Assembly: GCA_002794775.1 (NCBI GenBank)
Contig: NBAY01000080.1
Span: forward strand, 62,001 to 126,000
Reading direction: 5' to 3'
Source: Porodaedalea pini
Taxonomy: Eukaryota; Basidiomycota; Agaricomycetes; Hymenochaetales; Hymenochaetaceae
Length of the DNA: 64,000 nt
This document shows positions 1 to 9,968 of the stretch, one piece after another (the first letter of the stretch is position 1; the number at the start of each line of letters is the position of its first letter). The notes beneath the pieces are model-generated. The model made no database searches, had not been told where the DNA came from, and saw nothing but the letters and a program-made list of their open reading frames with translations. Made by a program: the position numbers and the translations under genes.

Positions 1-1253
1 GTCGTAGCAGGTCGTCGCGCCACTGATTGAAAGAAAATTAGACAGGATTATTTGCAATGATCAACACATAGTTTGAGGCAGAAAATAATAATTACTGACA
101 TCTGGACATTCTCAATGCAACAATTTTTGCACATAATCCGGCCACATCCCGGCGACGTATCGTCCACACCCTTCATGTGCACGAGAGAATCATCTTCTGT
201 ACCGACGACGGTTCTTTCATCGTCGTCCACGATATCACAGTGTTTACGCCGGCGCGCGTTTTCGGCGCGTCGCGCCTGCGTGCGTGTGCGCGGCGTTTCA
301 TCCTGTTGAAATTCTTGCGGCAAGGTCCTGTTCTCTGCGCACCCAAGGGGCGTGCCGGGAGGTGAAGGAGAGAAAGAGAGCAATGGTGTCGGAGGTAATG
401 AGGGCGGAACCGTCGTACACGTCCGGGAGCAAATCGAGCAGCTCGTGGCTCGGCACCTAAATCAGCGTGGCTCAGAAAATCTGCATCTTGAACAGGAACT
501 ATTACGAGTGAAATAGGTACCTTGGGCAGACTATGAAATGACTTTGTTTCTCGCCTGCACCAGCGTTGGCCCCCAGGGCGCGATGACAGGATACGCAGGA
601 GAGATCAGTCGTGTCATGGACAATGAACGCAAACGCGTCGGATGCCAAGACCGGCGGCGACGTGCAGGATACCGTACAGGTCGAGTCCGTCCCCGAAGTC
701 GCACTCGATGCCGCCGAAAGCCTGCGTCTCTTCTGAGGTCGTCTCGCCATCGAGGACAATGGTAGATGAAGGGAGAGAAACGCGTCCTGTTGCCGAAGTG
801 GTGTGGCCCAGTGTAAGCCCGCGCCTCAGCGCGTGTCTTTCTAATTTGGCCTCTCACGTGCCGCACACGCGGTACGCGTCGGACTATTTTATGCTCCGAA
901 ACTTTGGTTTATTGTTTACTACCTTGGTTCCCTCGGAACAGAAATGATACAGCATTTCCATATTTTAGAGCGCACGGACCACTGAAAATTTCTAGCATGG
1001 GTCCGACTAGGTAGTGAGAAGCTTTAGACTCTGAAATGTTATGTGCCCTACCCAGTCTCCAGCATCTCTAAATTGGAAAATATATTATACTAGCCTTAGA
1101 GATAATATTAAGCTGTAGCAGACGCAGGGACTTCAAATTCATTCAAACAGCCCGGTCAGTTGATCAATCGACTCATTCTTCATGAACCGTAACAACGTAG
1201 TATCGAGTTCAACGTTCAATTACGTTTACAAAACTACAATCGCGGACGATACA
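1..1253. other. left-edge intergenic region with small coding-like ORF
   Basis: I recognise no conserved gene. On the plus strand, 623-736 is a 37-codon ORF (starts MNANASDAK, ends SLRLF) with GC-rich third positions; it may be an exon remnant but I cannot name it. The stretch of about 450-640 is similar to sequence at 2540-2604 plus 5859-6000, where the 2605-5858 element interrupts it. Sequence just before 1254 (about 1195-1253) resembles that before 7337, so it belongs to the glutathione transferase tandem duplication. Confidence 0.4.
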
Positions 1254-2127
1254 CTATTTCTTGGACTGTGAAGCTAAGAAAGCATTCATCTCCGCCTGAA
1301 CGGCCTTCCATGAGTCGCGCGATGAGATGTCTTCCCACCAGCGCGCGACGTTAGGCGTCGCCTTCAGGCCATTGAAGCCGGCATGGTCAGTGAGAACGGC
1401 ACCGCATGGGAGGTGCAGAAGGTCGGCCAAAGTAAGCTCCTGATCAAAATGAGGCATGAGTATGTGATATTTACGCCGGTGGTAAGTATATTGGACTTAC
1501 GTTGCCGGCGAGGTACTTCTGCTTGCTGAGAATTGTCTCGTAGACCTTGAGCTTCTCTTCGAGAGTTGCAGCATACTCAGCAGCACGTTCCTCAGAGCCC
1601 TGCAGACCTCTAGCCCTGTTCAGCGGAAAATATATGTTAGGAAGAGATAAGGCGACGAGAAGTTGAAACCACACACGGTTTGAAGACCTTCTCTGTACAC
1701 AAGCCATCAGCGTACGTGTAGAAATCGTTGTTCTCAATCGACATGGCCTGCTCGAAGAGTGCATTCTTTTTGAGGTCTTTCGGAATGAGTCCGCTGTCCG
1801 GACCATACTTCGCAATAAGGTAGCGTGCAATCGCACGACTCTCGAAAACTTTGAAGCCATCGTCCTCGACCTGCATTTATATTAGGACCAGTTAGCATAT
1901 AAGCACATTGACCAAGTAAACCGGATTCTGGAGACGATAGAATTGAGACGTACAAGGATGGGGATCTGACCGAAAGGCTGCAAGTTGGCAATGTGCTTTG
2001 CGCTCTTCTGCTCTCCAGCCTTCAGGTCGACAAGAATGATTTCGTATGGAATGCGGAGTTCTTTTAGCGTCACGGCGACGGCGCGGGTGCACGTCGAGAC
2101 TGGGTATCCGTGGATTTTAACGACCAT
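1254..2127 (-). CDS. glutathione S-transferase (phi-like), copy 1
   Basis: This enzyme conjugates glutathione to electrophiles in the cytosol. Four exons on the minus strand are supported by GT-AG sites: 2127-1954, 1870-1677, 1615-1501 and 1439-1254. They give 222 residues, the usual GST length. The N-terminal thioredoxin-fold domain opens MVVKIHGYPVSTCTRAV, where the Ser/Thr-Cys patch is the usual glutathione-activating site of phi-type fungal GSTs. The cis-proline segment QPFGQIPIL and the glutathione-contacting ESRAIARYL follow. The helical C-terminal domain contains ELTLADLLHLP and the WWEDISSR-type end. A TATAAAAG-type box lies at about 2215-2224, roughly 90 bp upstream. A close paralogue with the same intron positions and exon lengths lies at 7337-8207. 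The substrate is unknown; phi class rests on motif similarity only. Confidence 0.93.
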
Positions 2128-2604
2128 ATTTGCTTTGAAAATATGAAGAACTTGAAAAATATGAGATAGGAGAGTATGTAGGCTGGATGCGAACGCACGA
2201 TGGCATATACTCGACTTTTATATACTCACCATGCATATTTTAAAATCATTTTGTTTTTCTGGAATCATGCATCTGAAGCTTCCAATCGATTAGGTGACTA
2301 TGATTATGAGAGATATAATTCTGAACGGTTTAGATTTCTAAGCAGCACAACACTATTTCTAAGCAGCACAATACTGTTTCTAAGTCCGACTCGGATTCAA
2401 TACAAATGGATGTCAGCGCGGCGTAAATACTGCAGGATAATCTTGAAGGAGAGAGCCAGGTGAGTAATTTAGATGCTGTTGGACTCGCAGGCAGTCGCTT
2501 ATGGCAGAATCGCTTCACACGTCCGTGAATAAGTCCAACAGCTTGTGGCTCGGCACCTATATTATCGTGACTCTGTGAATCCGTCTCAGTCAGAACTAAG
2601 TACT
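2128..2604. other. GST1 upstream region and left part of split repeat
   Basis: This holds the copy 1 GST promoter, then sequence similar to about 450-510 up to the left terminal inverted repeat at 2605. Three short tandem copies of an AGCAGCACAA-type unit occur near 2340-2380. I see no gene. Confidence 0.4.
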
Positions 2605-2849
2605 CATCAGGAAAACCCTCCTGGCCGGAACTGGTGGAATCATTGGAATGCGCCAGAAATTCTGAGTGATTCTGGCTCATTCCAATTCTGCATTATTCCT
2701 AAAGGTCATTCTCTACGCCGTGCATTCTGCTGCATTCCAATTACATTCCACTTACATTCCAATGGTATTCCAACCCCATTTTGTTACTTATCTTAGCATT
2801 CCCGACTCTTTATTAGTGTATTCCATAATATTCCTAAACATTAACTACT

Positions 2850-4500
2850 AAACTAAAAGGATGCCACGGCCGGTCGGAATGAAGCCTTTCACGGTCATCA
2901 TGTACAGACCACTGGCAAACTTCTTCTCAGACTTGATGCCCAGGATGACGGGTACGGCAAGCAGCTCCTTTTGTACATGCGACGATGTAAGGCACGCCGC
3001 AGCATCGATCTTGAGTTCCACAAAATCTACCTTGTGAAGCTTGGTCTCACCGGTTCTGAGAGCACGCAAGTATGAAGCAGTGTCAGCACGACATCGTCCC
3101 ATTGTCACGACGCGCAGTACCTTGCCTTCGCATGCTCGAACATCTCCTGTTGAATAGTCTTGAGAAGTGCAGGTATGGCAGTCCCGTATCACGTCGCACA
3201 GAAGTGTTTGCTTCTTCTGGATATCAACTGGACTGAGTTCAAGGCGAAGTGGAGCACCTGGACAAAAAGCCATTTGTAAGACCACAGGAAAACCGAGAAA
3301 TAAGGAATAATTGAATTTTCGCGCCTTCTGTTTCCAGTCGTTGAACTTGTAGCCAGGAGTGTAGCCGTCCCGTACATCCACCTTCGCGCTTTCCTGAGCG
3401 TCTTCGCGAGCTCCTCACAGCGGTCGTATAACTCCTGCTTATTAGTGCGCATGGTAATACCGCAGGAGACAACGAGCGACGCGTGATGGGAGAATAAGAC
3501 CCTGGTTGTCGCCACGAATCGTGACCATGATTCCGACCATGCGTGTGCTAAGGCTCCACGTGTTCTGCCACAGAATAATTTGCTACCGTTCAGACCCGTA
3601 CCCTGCGGATCGTCCAGGTCTGAGACCACGACGTTGAACATCTCTGGCCGTGAGAAGTCTTGGCCAAGGTCGCAGCTTGGATGCCACGGCCGGTCATCGT
3701 GTAAAGACCACCGGCAAACTTCTCCTTGTCTGACTTGATGCCTGTTATGACGAGTACGGTAAGCAGCACCTCGTACACGCGACGATGTAAATTGAGAATT
3801 TCCCGTACTTCAGTAGGGATACATGACCGTTTCTGTAGTCGGACAGATTGCTATGGGCTCCTCAAGCTCGGAGCTCCCTCTGAAGACGCATGTCATACTG
3901 ACCTTAATCAGCGCCTATAATATTTGTCAGCACAAAGTGAGGATTACAGAACAATCAACGCACGTTTGTATACCAACCCGGGAAGTCGACCCTTTCTTCA
4001 TGCCAATAGCAATCTTCACCGTGCCGTCAATTCTCCCTTCCTCTTTCATTGCCTTTTCCTGGGCGGCAATTGCAGACGTGCGCACAGCAGGTGCCACAGC
4101 CTCAGCCTTGAGTTCCACGAAATCTACCTCGTGAAGCTTGGTCTCCCTGTTTCGAGACACGCCAGTATGAAGCAATGTTGGTTCCAGGGAGGAAGACAGT
4201 AAAATCAGAGGCGAGCGCATGTATGGCGAAGAGAGAAGTCGATGATGTGAGTGATGCATCAAGGACCGTGACAACCTTTGGGAATGTGTTTGCGTCAAGT
4301 GCTAATGGTGAAACTGGACAAACTTTAACAATGCGTGTGGACAGATAAAGAGACTGGGCTCATGGGAGTCCTTGTCCAACACAAAAAATTATTTTAGCAG
4401 GTCCGGCGATGCGTGCAATGACGACAACAGGAACTATTGCGGCAGACTTTACGGTCTTCAGCTTGAAGACGAGCATTCTAATAAGTTGAAGGTTAGAAGT
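2850..4500 (-). pseudogene. prolyl-tRNA synthetase fragments (captured, scrambled)
   Basis: Read on the minus strand from 4500 down, translated pieces match successive parts of a eukaryotic-type ProRS. They are a YbaK-like editing-domain strand (LVFKLKTVKS, about 4480-4400), a VVTVLDASL...FAIHALASD segment (about 4290-4190), a linker ETKLHEVDFVELKAEA followed by TVKIAIGMKKG (about 4150-3990), a core segment IKSDKEKFAGGLYTM (about 3750-3690), MFNVVVSDLDDPQGTG (3641-3590), ITMRTNKQELYDRCEELAKT (about 3455-3390) and the anticodon-domain start DVRDGYTPGYKFNDW (about 3378-3330). The linker and IKSEKKFASGLYMM segments then occur a second time at about 3060-2870. Frameshifts separate the pieces, and the class II motif 1/2 region expected between 3990 and 3750 is missing. 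This is a dead copy. Confidence 0.8.
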
Positions 4501-4774
4501 CAGACGGCATGTTGCCTGCAGCAGTGAGTGCATCCTACCAGGCGGCCGGTGAGGCTACCACTTCATGTGTGATGGTTGCGGTGGGTGTGATTGAGGGTTT
4601 TTTCAGACATTCTGTAAGGATGTCGGCACCAGACATATTGGAGTGGCAGCAGATGTGAAGGCGAGTGTGTGGTGTGTCGCGTCAAAACCAACATACATGT
4701 GATCAAGTTCCCACACCTCTTCTGTGGATGACGCATCCAGGTGTGGTAAATTGGACTTAGCAGTTTTTGTCACC

Positions 4775-5435
4775 TGAAGTGCCTCCAAATACAAAATACA
4801 TCATATCTCACTCAATTCTTCACAAAAACTCTTCAGAAAAGTTTCTAAATTTATGTTTGAATGGTTTCTAAAATTTATGTGAGCTTAGAGGACAGAAGGT
4901 GGAATATTGAGACTGCAGTAGTGAAAATGGGTGTTTTTCTAGAAAACCTCCTTCCCAGATTTTTCCTGAGCTCAATTTTGAAGCTAATGGCATGAACCTT
5001 GTTGGAGAATGGTATCTATATTGTATATTAAATTATAGACAGCTTATAACAATGCAGGCACTTTTTTGACAACTGTCTGAGTCAAGCAAATTTGGATGAG
5101 TTTGAGAGTTTCAGCACAACAATCAAACAGGACAAGAGGAGACATTCACTCTAGTTCATCCCTCATAACATCAACAGTATAGTATATAGACCATTCTCCA
5201 ACAAGTTTCATGTCATTAGCTTCAAAATTGAGCTCAAGAAAAATCAGGGAAGGAGTTTTTTCTAGAAAAACACCCATTCTCACTACTGCAGCCTCAATAT
5301 TCCACCTTCTGTCTACTAAGCTCACAAACATTTAGAAGCTGTTGAAAAATGAATTTGGCAACATTTTTGAAATGATTCTGTGAAGAATTGACAGAGATAT
5401 GGATTTTACAAGTTTTTGAGGTGCTGAAATGCTCA
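4775..5435. repeat. foldback (long inverted repeat) element, diverged
   Basis: The left arm (about 4775-5030) and right arm (about 5178-5435) are reverse complements over roughly 240 bp with scattered mismatches. The best-conserved core is TTTTCCTGAGCTCAATTTTG on the left against its complement near 5215-5245, and GACAGAAGGTGGAATATTGA on the left against 5296-5315. The same core words occur in the foldback at 49104-49800. It sits inside the 2605-5858 element, so it either inserted there or was carried with it. No coding capacity. Confidence 0.75.
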
Positions 5436-5858
5436 AATTTTGTGATCTTCACATGTCTCAAGACTTATGAAAAACACTGTAACCTGCAGATAGTTCATGG
5501 GTCCCAGTATAGGTCCAAGAAGCCAATTTAGTACCTGCACCTGTGTCAAGCCATGGCAGAATCTAACGAATTCCACAATCAGTTTTTTATTCTACAAAAT
5601 TCCATAGAATCTATGAGGTGTATCATTTTTCTATCTATATTCTAAATTTCAAGCTGCTGATTCTGTTCAATTCCAAATGTTCAGCTTGCTGATTCCAGCA
5701 AATTCCAACAGAGCTCCAGAATTCACCTCAATTCCATCCAATTCTGAACAAGCTTGATGAGTCCAAGCACATTCTAATATCATTCCAGAATATTCTACCA
5801 GTATTATTGTATTCTAAGCCAATTCTATCTTTTTCCACTTGGGAGGGTTTTCCTGATG

Positions 5859-7336
5859 CTGTCAGTATTGGTGAAATTTAATACTTCGGACAGACAATGA
5901 ACCGACTCTGTTTCCTCCTAGTACCAGCTCTATTCACCAAGGCTCGATGATATGATATGCAGGAAATAAATTGCGTAACGGACAATATCAATGATATTGA
6001 ATGCACAGAGTCGTGGCGGCCTCTATTCAGTCACGTGACACAGACTTTGTAATATTGCACTACTCTGCACTACACACTACTAGGGACAAAAAAAAAAGGA
6101 AAGGGAAAGAGGAGGAAGAAAAGAGTGACGTTAATGCGGAGATGCCCATGTCAAGGCACGTAAAGTTTAAGAGCTATGTAAATAGTGATGACGTATGGGA
6201 GGACGTGTTACACGTATGTACCATTCAAGAGGAAAAAGAGAAATAATATCCTCTGTTTCAAAGAGATTGTCATAAATGAAGTCATATGGATTGATTTCTT
6301 CGAAAAAAGGAGGGAGGCATGAATACGTAGTGTCTTCCATGGCAACATAGGTCAAAACAGAAATGGCCAGCGGGCGGCGAGCACAAAATGCGAGTTTGGT
6401 CTCAAGTGCCTCAGCAGGCTGAAAAGGTGGAGCCTGGGGGTTGAGAGTAGACGTGATGGTGATTTGTCGGTTCCATTCGGCCGACGAATAAATGAGTTGT
6501 GCATGTTCAGGGAGGGTGAGGGATGGAGCCTGAGTGGTGACCCCGGGCAATGTGATGATCTCGACAGACGAAGCTGGCAAGGATGTGGCTGCAGGTTTCT
6601 CGACCACGGCAGGAGGCATGGGCAAGGACGATGATAACTGGGCCGATCTGCGACGTCTGTGGCGACAACGACAGGGTGGGGTGCGATAAAATGTGATAGG
6701 TCGACACAGAGGCATCGACAACGAGGATCGGAGAGACAGGACCGCGGAAAGGATGCGGTCGAGTATGCGGTTAAAGTGGATGAGAGTTCTGCATTGATGC
6801 ATGGAGGGATCGCTCGTCGTCGACGGGGTAAGGTCTCAGAGCAACTTTCCCATGATAGGGATGATGGGAGTAAGAGGTTAAGTGACACAGATGCGCGACA
6901 CGTCGAGGCTTCGAAACTTTATTACTACTTCAGCAATTCCAATCGCAACAGAAATATAAATTATGGCGATACTCGCATATCTAGGCCAGTCAGATTCATT
7001 TCAACCTTGAAGAAGTTGGAGAACGGCTAGAATAAATGTCACTGCGAAGCCCGAAAGCAGTAGCTTTCACTGTGGAAGCCAATACACTGGCAGTGGGAGA
7101 ATCAGTCCGTTTCTAGTATTCAAGAGTATTTATACAGCTAGCAAACAATTACAGCAAAGTTTTGTGGTAGGGAATGACCTAGACATACAAATCTGCTATA
7201 AAACAAGAGGGCTGCCAATGTCGTCTCACCAATCGGTCACTCAAGGAAAGAACCTCATTCTTAGAAAATCATAGCGTAGTATCCAAGCACAACGTTTAAT
7301 TGCACTCGTATAATTGCAACTATAAGACAATACACA
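5859..7336. other. region between the TIR element and GST copy 2
   Basis: The first ~140 bp continue the repeat split by the TIR element. About 7230-7336 matches the 3' flank of GST copy 1. The middle, about 6000-7200, has no counterpart in copy 1 and is probably an insertion. It contains one weak minus-strand ORF, listed separately. Confidence 0.4.
6167..6802 (-). CDS. weak hypothetical ORF, 211 aa
   Basis: This is an open frame on the minus strand with a basic, proline-rich first half and a more protein-like second half containing an acidic, aromatic stretch (FFEEINPYDFIYDN). I recognise no family. It overlaps a 178-aa ORF in another minus frame and a 123-aa ORF on the plus strand, and no intron signals clearly extend it. 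It lies in the stretch of the GST duplication that copy 1 lacks, so it may be a remnant of inserted DNA rather than a working gene. Confidence 0.2.
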   Translation of the reverse strand: MHQCRTLIHFNRILDRILSAVLSLRSSLSMPLCRPITFYRTPPCRCRHRRRRSAQLSSSLPMPPAVVEKPAATSLPASSVEIITLPGVTTQAPSLTLPEHAQLIYSSAEWNRQITITSTLNPQAPPFQPAEALETKLAFCARRPLAISVLTYVAMEDTTYSCLPPFFEEINPYDFIYDNLFETEDIISLFPLEWYIRVTRPPIRHHYLHSS

Positions 7337-8207
7337 CTACTTTTTCGACTGCGAAGTTATGAATGCTTTCGATGCCGCCTGAACTGCCTTCCACGAGTCG
7401 CGCGATGAGATGTCCGCCCACCAGCGCGCGACGTTCGGCTTTGTTTGAAAGCCACTAAAGCCGGCCTGTTCGATGAGAGCGGTGCCGTATGGGAGGTGCA
7501 ATAGATCAGCGAGAGTGAGCTCCTAGTTGAGACAAATGATTGAGCACTTGATTTGATCTTAATGACGAGTATACCAGACTTACATCACCAGCGAGGTACT
7601 TCTGCTTGCTGAGAATTGTCTCGTAGACCTTGAGCTTCTCTTCGAGAGTTGCAGCATACTCAGTAGCACGTTCCTCAGAGCCCTGCAGACCCCTAGCCCT
7701 GTCCAACGGAAAACATATGTTAGGACGAGAAAAGACAACGAGAAGCCAAAACCACACACGGTTTGAAGACCTTCTCTGTACACAAACCAGCAGCATACGC
7801 GTAGAAATCGTTGTTCTCAATCGACATGGCTTGCTCGAAGAGCGCATTCTTCTTGGGGTCTTTCGGAATGAGTCCGCTGTCCGGACCATACTTCGCAATA
7901 AGGTAGCGTGCAATCGCACGACTCTCGAAAACTTTGAAGCCATCGTCCTCGACCTACATTCATATTTAGCGTCAGCATATGATCTACGTTGATCGGTAAA
8001 TCGGATGCAGAAGGCGGTAGAAGTGAGACGCACGAGGACGGGGATCTGACCGAAGGGTTGCATGTTGGCAATGTACTCTGCACTCTTGTGCTCGCCGGCC
8101 TTCAGGTCGACAACAATGATTTCGTACGGAATGCCGAGCTCCTTTAGCGTCACGGCGACAGCGCGGGTGCACGTCGAGGAGGGGTATCCGTGGATCTTAA
8201 CGACCAT
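7337..8207 (-). CDS. glutathione S-transferase (phi-like), copy 2
   Basis: Paralogue of the 1254-2127 gene with an identical plan: exons 8207-8034, 7953-7760, 7698-7584 and 7522-7337 (174, 194, 115 and 186 nt, exactly as in copy 1), giving 222 residues. The start MVVKIHGYPSSTCTRAV keeps the Ser/Cys glutathione site. QPFGQIPVL and ESRAIARYLI follow, and the end reads ITSQSKK. Exons 2 and 3 are nearly identical to copy 1, while exon 4 and the introns have drifted, so the duplication is not very recent or exons 2-3 have undergone gene conversion. A TATATAAAG box lies at 8312-8320, about 105 bp upstream. The expected role is cytosolic glutathione conjugation; the substrate is unknown. Confidence 0.93.
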
Positions 8208-8541
8208 TTTTACTAGAGATCAAAGAAATTGTGAGGGATGAGGAAGGCTCGTGTAGCTTGGATGTAGCTTGGGCGTAACTTGGATGGGGATGCATACGAT
8301 GTATACCAGGTCTTTATATAACCGTCGGGGATACAATCGAATTTTCTAGGGTCATATTGACTGTTACAATTAGTGCTCCGCCGGAATTTGATCTTGATCA
8401 ATTAGCCCATCATAATTACTCACGATCTGTCATCTGATTTTTGCGATTCGGCTTGGATTTCTAAGCCGGCATCAACAGAGGTAAGACTCTAAGAGTAATG
8501 ATCTAGATCTATAAAATGCTATCCGCGATTACTTATTTACT
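8208..8541. promoter_or_regulatory. GST copy 2 upstream region
   Basis: This contains the minus-strand TATATAAAG box at 8312-8320 and two near-copies of an AGCTTGGATG-type word near 8255-8290. No ORF looks real. The left end of the next foldback element begins at 8542. Confidence 0.45.
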
Positions 8542-9200
8542 ACAGACATTCACCGGTCCTTTAAACACTAACTTGATTTCCCTCCTCACATTTTTAACTA
8601 AGCACCTTTTCTAATTATTTCTGCGTAAGTACAAAGTGCTTATTGAGAAGTATCTGCATGAACTATTTAGAGCATTCAAGTGTGTTATAAAAATTAAAAT
8701 TGCCTTCACAAATTTTAGAGTGTTTTATGAGAAAATCAACTCCTTTGAACACCGCACATGATAATGTCACACTAGTGTTACCGTAATCTTGCAATGCACT
8801 TACGTCATCAGATCGGCTTATGAACCTGTCAAATTTGACCATTGTCTGCATTGTCTGACCTCCGTAAATTGCAAAACTCACTCTCCTGCTTCCAAACTTC
8901 GATAGTATATAGATTAGATGGTATAAATGCTGTGTGAAATTTTTCACATGTTTCTGTTGAGTGATTCTTTCAGAATAAAATTTGTTAGCAAGAGATGCTG
9001 CAAGTTTTGATTAAATTTTGACATTTCTGATTTTCTCTGGACTCAACCATTTCACTGATTCTGCTCAAAATTTGCACCCATATATCCAGACACTACATAC
9101 ACATTCAGGTATTTTTTCAGAATTGCATTAAAATTTTTGAGGGAGAAATTGCTAGGTGTTCAAAGGAACAGTGGTGTTTAAAGGACACGTGAATGTCTGT
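8542..9200. mobile_element. foldback/MITE-like element with ~27-bp TIRs
   Basis: The left end ACAGACATTCACCGGTCCTT (8542-8561, continuing TAAACAC) matches the reverse complement of the right end, 9174-9200, with about two differences. Shorter inverted matches continue inwards, for example CTCCTTTGAACACC near 8740 against GGTGTTCAAAGGAACAG near 9155-9171. The interior is AT-rich and has no transposase. No clear target duplication is seen. Confidence 0.6.
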
Positions 9201-9237
9201 GCTCGGGGTTCAGATTCGTCAATAAAAGTAAGTTGGC

Positions 9238-9576
9238 TTACTGCCCTTTTCAGAAGTATTGTCACACGTGATTTCACTGATTTTCATGCCACAAGAGCCT
9301 CAAAACACAAACATTTTCATATCTCAACCAAAAGTTGACCGTTTTGCATCATCTAAGTTGATAAATTCATTTTTTTATCTCATCTTTCATATTTCAACAA
9401 GAGTGATAAGAAATAGTCAAAATTTGAAAGATGAGATAAAAAAATGAATTTATCAACTTAGATGACGCAAAACGGTCAACTTTTGGTTGAGATATGAAAA
9501 TGTTTGTGTTTTGAGGCTCTTGTGGCATGAAAATCAGTGAAATCACGTGTGACAATACTTCTGAAAAGGGCAGTAA
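9238..9576. repeat. near-perfect 153-bp inverted repeat
   Basis: Arms 9238-9390 and 9424-9576 are reverse complements with only one mismatch that I can find (GCATCATC against GCGTCATC), separated by a loop of about 33 bp. A transcript of either strand would fold into a long hairpin. It lacks convincing coding sequence. The layout (a CACGTGA word near the outer end, then CTCAAAAC, then an ATATCTCA-type word) recalls the foldback at 49104-49800, so it may belong to the same broad family. Confidence 0.9.
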
Positions 9577-9968
9577 TAGTAGTATTCTAGGACCTCAAAA
9601 GCAAACCAATATATTCCTCACGGTGGAATCGGAAAGAACAACAATATTAATAGCTTCATTGATACGAAGGTAGTCAAGATACACAAGAAGTACGGCAATT
9701 TTATAGTTCTGAGTTATGTAGGGATGAAAGTATCAAGCAAGTCAGGTACGGTACGATACGATACGAGAAAATATAAAAAACCGCACTAGAGCTAAAGACC
9801 AAAGAAGAAGGAAGAAAGAAAGAAAGAATAGAGGCAATAGCAGAACATCAAGTATGCAGATGAAGCAAATGGTTAGAAAGTAGGAACAACAAAGAAACAC
9901 TGGAGAAGGGGAGAAGGAAGGCTAAAGGAAGGGGAAAGGAAGAAAGAAAGAAAAGACAGTTGAAAATG
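9577..9968. other. purine-rich intergenic stretch
   Basis: This is the downstream flank of the long low-complexity gene. It contains a GAAGGAAGAAAGAAAGAAAG-type tract near 9810-9830 and again near 9935-9950, and a short GATAC repeat near 9752-9765. No gene seen. Confidence 0.4.

Larger units (their letters stand above)
2605..5858. mobile_element. non-autonomous TIR element carrying gene fragments
   Basis: The ends are a perfect 17-bp inverted repeat: CATCAGGAAAACCCTCC at 2605-2621 and its reverse complement at 5842-5858. Both sub-terminal regions (2640-2800 and 5680-5830) are crowded with short ATTCCA/TGGAAT repeats, as in many DNA transposons. The flanks (2540-2604 and 5859-6000) together match one continuous stretch at about 450-640, which acts as a diverged empty site. 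A clean target duplication is not visible; AGTACT on the left and AGTATT 5 bp beyond the right end are possible remnants. No transposase ORF is present. The cargo is degenerate prolyl-tRNA synthetase sequence and a foldback repeat. The superfamily cannot be assigned from what is visible. Confidence 0.6.

Noticed and set aside
6659..7030. 123-aa plus-strand ORF
   Set aside because: It overlaps a minus-strand ORF, has no family signal and no promoter-like features.
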